Assembly: GCA_964607865.1 (NCBI GenBank) | Contig: CAZSLZ010000063.1 | Location: 1 to 17,646 of the forward strand | DNA length: 17,646 bases | DNA from: CAZSLZ01 sp964607865 | GTDB taxonomy: Bacteria > Vulcanimicrobiota > JAJTBE01 > CAZSLZ01 | Direction of reading: 5' to 3' | In this document: in pieces, positions 14,986 to 17,646 of the stretch | Position numbering within the stretch: the stretch's first letter is position 1 | Layout of the letters: each line of letters starts with the position of its first letter | The notes under the pieces: model-generated | Seen by the model: only the letters and a program-made list of their open reading frames with translations | Told to the model about the DNA's origin: nothing | Databases searched by the model: none | Translations under genes and position numbers: made by a program

Positions 14986-17646
14986 TTAAACTGTTTCCTC
15001 CAAGAAAGACGGATCAAACAGGTTGTATCCCTGAATAATATTCTTGAAGAAATCGGGGATCTGATACCTTTCCAGCCAATCCCTGTCCCTGGTTTTCATA
15101 TAAGCTTCCCGGTAATCACTGATAGCCTGCCATATCTTCTTCTTCTGCTCCCTGTTCCGGGCAACACCTTTCAATTTATTGTCCACTTCCTGAAAAATAA
15201 TCTGGCGTAAATCTTTATTAAAACGATGAAGCAGGTTGTCAATTATGCGTTCTTCCTCCCCCACTCTTCCCATGGGTTTATTTTCAATGAAACCGGTGCG
15301 GGGGTCCCGATAAGAATAAATAACCGATTCAGGGTCGTCGGGATCGGCTTTGAGAAGCCCCAGAGCGAAACCGATGTAAGTGCCAATCCTTGCCTTCTGC
15401 TGTTCCGCCTCGGTAGGCCGGATTATTTCCACAAGAAAATCCTTATCGTATTTTCTCAAATGCAGGGGATTCTGGTAACCCTGGCTTAACTTGTCATACT
15501 TGCTCTCATAATCATCAATTTCGTTGATCATTCGCAGGGGAAATGCGCCCTCCTCGGTGGTAAAAATAATCTCATCCTTATGGCGGATGGGTTGTATTCC
15601 CCTGAGTTGATCCGGCTCGGAACAGGATCTCTCCAGAAGGGGCAGCAATTTCACAAAATCCTTGGCTGTGGGCTGCCGCCCTTCAAAAACACCTATCAAG
15701 GAAACCTTGCTATTGGGCATTTTGGTGAAATCGGGAACATGGCGGAAATTAAGAAATACCTCTGACGAAGTAAACACATTTCGCAAATGCATTCTCTGTT
15801 CACTCTCGGTGGGATATTTTTCAAAGAACTTTCTTGCCACAGTTATATTCTTAATAGGCTCGAATGTGGGCATACATTCCCTCACAAGGGCATCTTTTAT
15901 TTCCTGAATGCCGTATTCTTCCTTGCGAAGCTCGAATATATCGCCGGCATTCAAAGTTGCCAGGGACTTTTCACCCACCAGCATTGCTGTATCCCGCTCC
16001 ATAGCCTGATCCTTGCTGCGCACATACTCCTGATAATAACGATCCACATCGCCCTTTTCATATAAAACCAGGCTGTAAACATCGGAAGCTGAGGCATCCA
16101 GGATGATGGAATCCTGGGTGTCTTTCAGGGCGCGTTGTACCTTGGCAAGTTTTTCCTTGAAAAGATCAATCTCTTTTATGAGATAAGCTGCATACTCAGC
16201 AATTTCAGAGGTAAGAGTTATCATCATCTCCAGAATTTTCTTGTCCAGTTTCTTCTTGAAGTAATTATTCAGGGTGCCATCTTTGGAATTGGTAAGTTTG
16301 TCAACCTGATCTATCATGACTTTTTTTCTGTCAAAAACAAAAGTTTTTTCGTAGGATTTCAGTTTTTCCAGATCCTGGACTTTCTTTTTGGCGAAGGAAG
16401 ATTCGCCCTTTGATATCAAGTTGAATTTAGATCGGCTGTAATCACCGTAATGAATAAACCTCTGTTCCAGGGCAATCAGAAATTCCTTGGCATATTCAAT
16501 TCCTTCCCTTTCACTCTGAATCATCTTGGATATTGTTTTATTTAACAACTCTTGAACTTCTTCTTTCTTCTGAAGCCGATTTCTATAAATGCCACGGAAG
16601 TATTCACCCCAGCGTTCGGGTTCTGCATCACCTTCATAGAATTTCTTTTCAAGTTCTTCTTCCCGGCGTTCAATAAAGTTATCGTAAAATTTAGTTTTCT
16701 GCTTTTTTATGCCGTTAAAGACCGAGGTCATTTCATCATCAATTTTAGAGTAGTAATTTCCCCCACCCCTTATTTTCAACAACTCATCCTTAATCTGGTT
16801 CTTTCTTACGTTGTCAGTATCGATGTACAATTTGTTATAATCAAGAAAATGATCAAGATAATCTTCTATTCGGTCGGTATCTTTTTCTCCGGTCATCCAC
16901 TTTTCAACAATTTCTCCTGCCAGCTTGTACGAACAGCTTCTTATAATACGTTCCCTGGGGAAGGATATAGTGGATAACCCAATGCTGATATAGTTCAGGG
17001 GACAGCCTAACTTGTCGGTTCCAATAGAGGAAGCCTGAACATTATCTTTTAATGACGCTTTATACTGGCCGAATTCATGGGCAAACTCCAGAAAGATATT
17101 ATGGGCAATCATCTCAAACAGATGCTCTTTCTGATGGAAGCTGATTTTTCCGTTACTGTTGTTAACCATATAACAGAAATCAAAAGGAGGTGGAGGAAGA
17201 ATTGTAGGCTGGTTTTCATTTTCCCAGTTGGCTTCAAATTCATGATCCATCTGATAATGGTTCAATTCTCTCATAGCGGCATAACCTGCGCCCTTTGCCA
17301 TATCGGTGCCAAAGACCCCCGGCATTACCAGATAGCCGATCCGCTGATGTTCGGTACCTGAAAGCAAGGCTTTTATTGTAAATGCCAGGTCAAGAAACAT
17401 ACCCGAGCCGGTACCGCCACAGATGGAAGTTAAAAGAAAAACATTTACACCGGTGGCCACCTGTATTCCGTGGTTTTCCACCATATAACGCAGGTTGGGC
17501 TGGTCGGTAACTTTTGAGAGAACCGTATTGAAGGCCTTTTTAATATTGTTGAAATTCAGAAAATAGGCAAGACGGCCTATGGCTCTTATCCCCTTTGCCC
17601 CCACAGTTATATCTCCTCTTTCCAAAATGGCCTTGTCCACCCATTC
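14986..17646 (-). CDS. Large tubulin/FtsZ-superfamily protein (Tubulin_2-like), N-terminus beyond window edge
   Basis: The frame is open to the right edge, giving 886 visible residues; the GTG at 17640 is not taken as the start because the frame continues upstream (Glu-Trp) and the fold would be incomplete. The visible N-terminal part is a tubulin-like GTPase domain. GAKGIRAIGRLAYFLN is followed by VFLLTSICGGTGSGMFLDLA, whose CGGTGSG (17401-17421) is the tubulin/FtsZ phosphate-binding T4 loop (GGGTGTG in FtsZ, GGGTGSG in tubulin). YLVMPGVFG and a later CPLNYISIGLSTISFPRERI follow. The middle third is highly charged and probably long helices or coiled coil (roughly 300-560 after the GTG). A further C-terminal domain ends DFFKNIIQGYNLFDPSFLEETV. 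At over 880 residues it is far larger than FtsZ (about 380) and fits the large bacterial FtsZ-like families (FtsZl/Tubulin_2) proposed to act in membrane remodelling. No membrane helix is evident. Polymerisation and partner are unknown. Confidence 0.85.
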   Translation of the reverse strand, partial: EWVDKAILERGDITVGAKGIRAIGRLAYFLNFNNIKKAFNTVLSKVTDQPNLRYMVENHGIQVATGVNVFLLTSICGGTGSGMFLDLAFTIKALLSGTEHQRIGYLVMPGVFGTDMAKGAGYAAMRELNHYQMDHEFEANWENENQPTILPPPPFDFCYMVNNSNGKISFHQKEHLFEMIAHNIFLEFAHEFGQYKASLKDNVQASSIGTDKLGCPLNYISIGLSTISFPRERIIRSCSYKLAGEIVEKWMTGEKDTDRIEDYLDHFLDYNKLYIDTDNVRKNQIKDELLKIRGGGNYYSKIDDEMTSVFNGIKKQKTKFYDNFIERREEELEKKFYEGDAEPERWGEYFRGIYRNRLQKKEEVQELLNKTISKMIQSEREGIEYAKEFLIALEQRFIHYGDYSRSKFNLISKGESSFAKKKVQDLEKLKSYEKTFVFDRKKVMIDQVDKLTNSKDGTLNNYFKKKLDKKILEMMITLTSEIAEYAAYLIKEIDLFKEKLAKVQRALKDTQDSIILDASASDVYSLVLYEKGDVDRYYQEYVRSKDQAMERDTAMLVGEKSLATLNAGDIFELRKEEYGIQEIKDALVRECMPTFEPIKNITVARKFFEKYPTESEQRMHLRNVFTSSEVFLNFRHVPDFTKMPNSKVSLIGVFEGRQPTAKDFVKLLPLLERSCSEPDQLRGIQPIRHKDEIIFTTEEGAFPLRMINEIDDYESKYDKLSQGYQNPLHLRKYDKDFLVEIIRPTEAEQQKARIGTYIGFALGLLKADPDDPESVIYSYRDPRTGFIENKPMGRVGEEERIIDNLLHRFNKDLRQIIFQEVDNKLKGVARNREQKKKIWQAISDYREAYMKTRDRDWLERYQIPDFFKNIIQGYNLFDPSFLEETV

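Overview
This window looks like bacterial chromosome of moderate, slightly AT-leaning composition from an anaerobe or facultative anaerobe whose energetics use sodium. The evidence is a complete four-gene Na+-translocating methylmalonyl-CoA decarboxylase cluster and a sodium:solute symporter, together with a type II secretion/type IV pilus ATPase. Start codons are ATG, GTG and TTG, mostly behind clear AGGAGG-type ribosome binding sites. I cannot name the phylum from sequence alone. No rRNA, tRNA, CRISPR array, transposase or phage gene was seen.

Left part (1-5579, all minus strand). The window edge cuts an ATP-grasp protein (1-499). Upstream of it, behind an intrinsic terminator (601-624), lies an operon read right to left as mmdA-mmdD-mmdC-mmdB (4253 to 631). 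It encodes the carboxyltransferase, small membrane anchor, biotin carrier and Na+-pumping membrane subunit of methylmalonyl-CoA decarboxylase. Intergenic gaps are 9 to 35 bases, and two stop codons lie inside the next gene's ribosome binding site. Upstream is a membrane GT-C glycosyltransferase (GT87-like, 4380-5579).

Middle (5667-8872). A GspE/PilB-family ATPase on the plus strand meets a second GT-C membrane glycosyltransferase (PMT/ArnT-like) on the minus strand. Their stop codons overlap in one CTAG.

Right-middle (8982-13339, plus strand). A perfect 20-base palindrome precedes a three-gene operon: a GT-A glycosyltransferase resembling glucosyl-/mannosyl-glycerate synthases, a glycerate 2-kinase (MOFRL family) and a sodium:solute symporter. 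It ends in a strong terminator. The best reading is a module for making, recycling or importing a glycosylglycerate-like compatible solute. This is an inference from the gene set.

Right end (13404-17646). A palindromic, MITE-like intergenic repeat (13404-13591) and a terminator separate that operon from a convergent minus-strand pair: a HEAT-repeat protein of unknown function and, upstream of it, a large tubulin/FtsZ-superfamily protein with a CGGTGSG phosphate loop, cut by the window edge. This pair is the best candidate for a poorly described system, possibly cytoskeletal or membrane remodelling.
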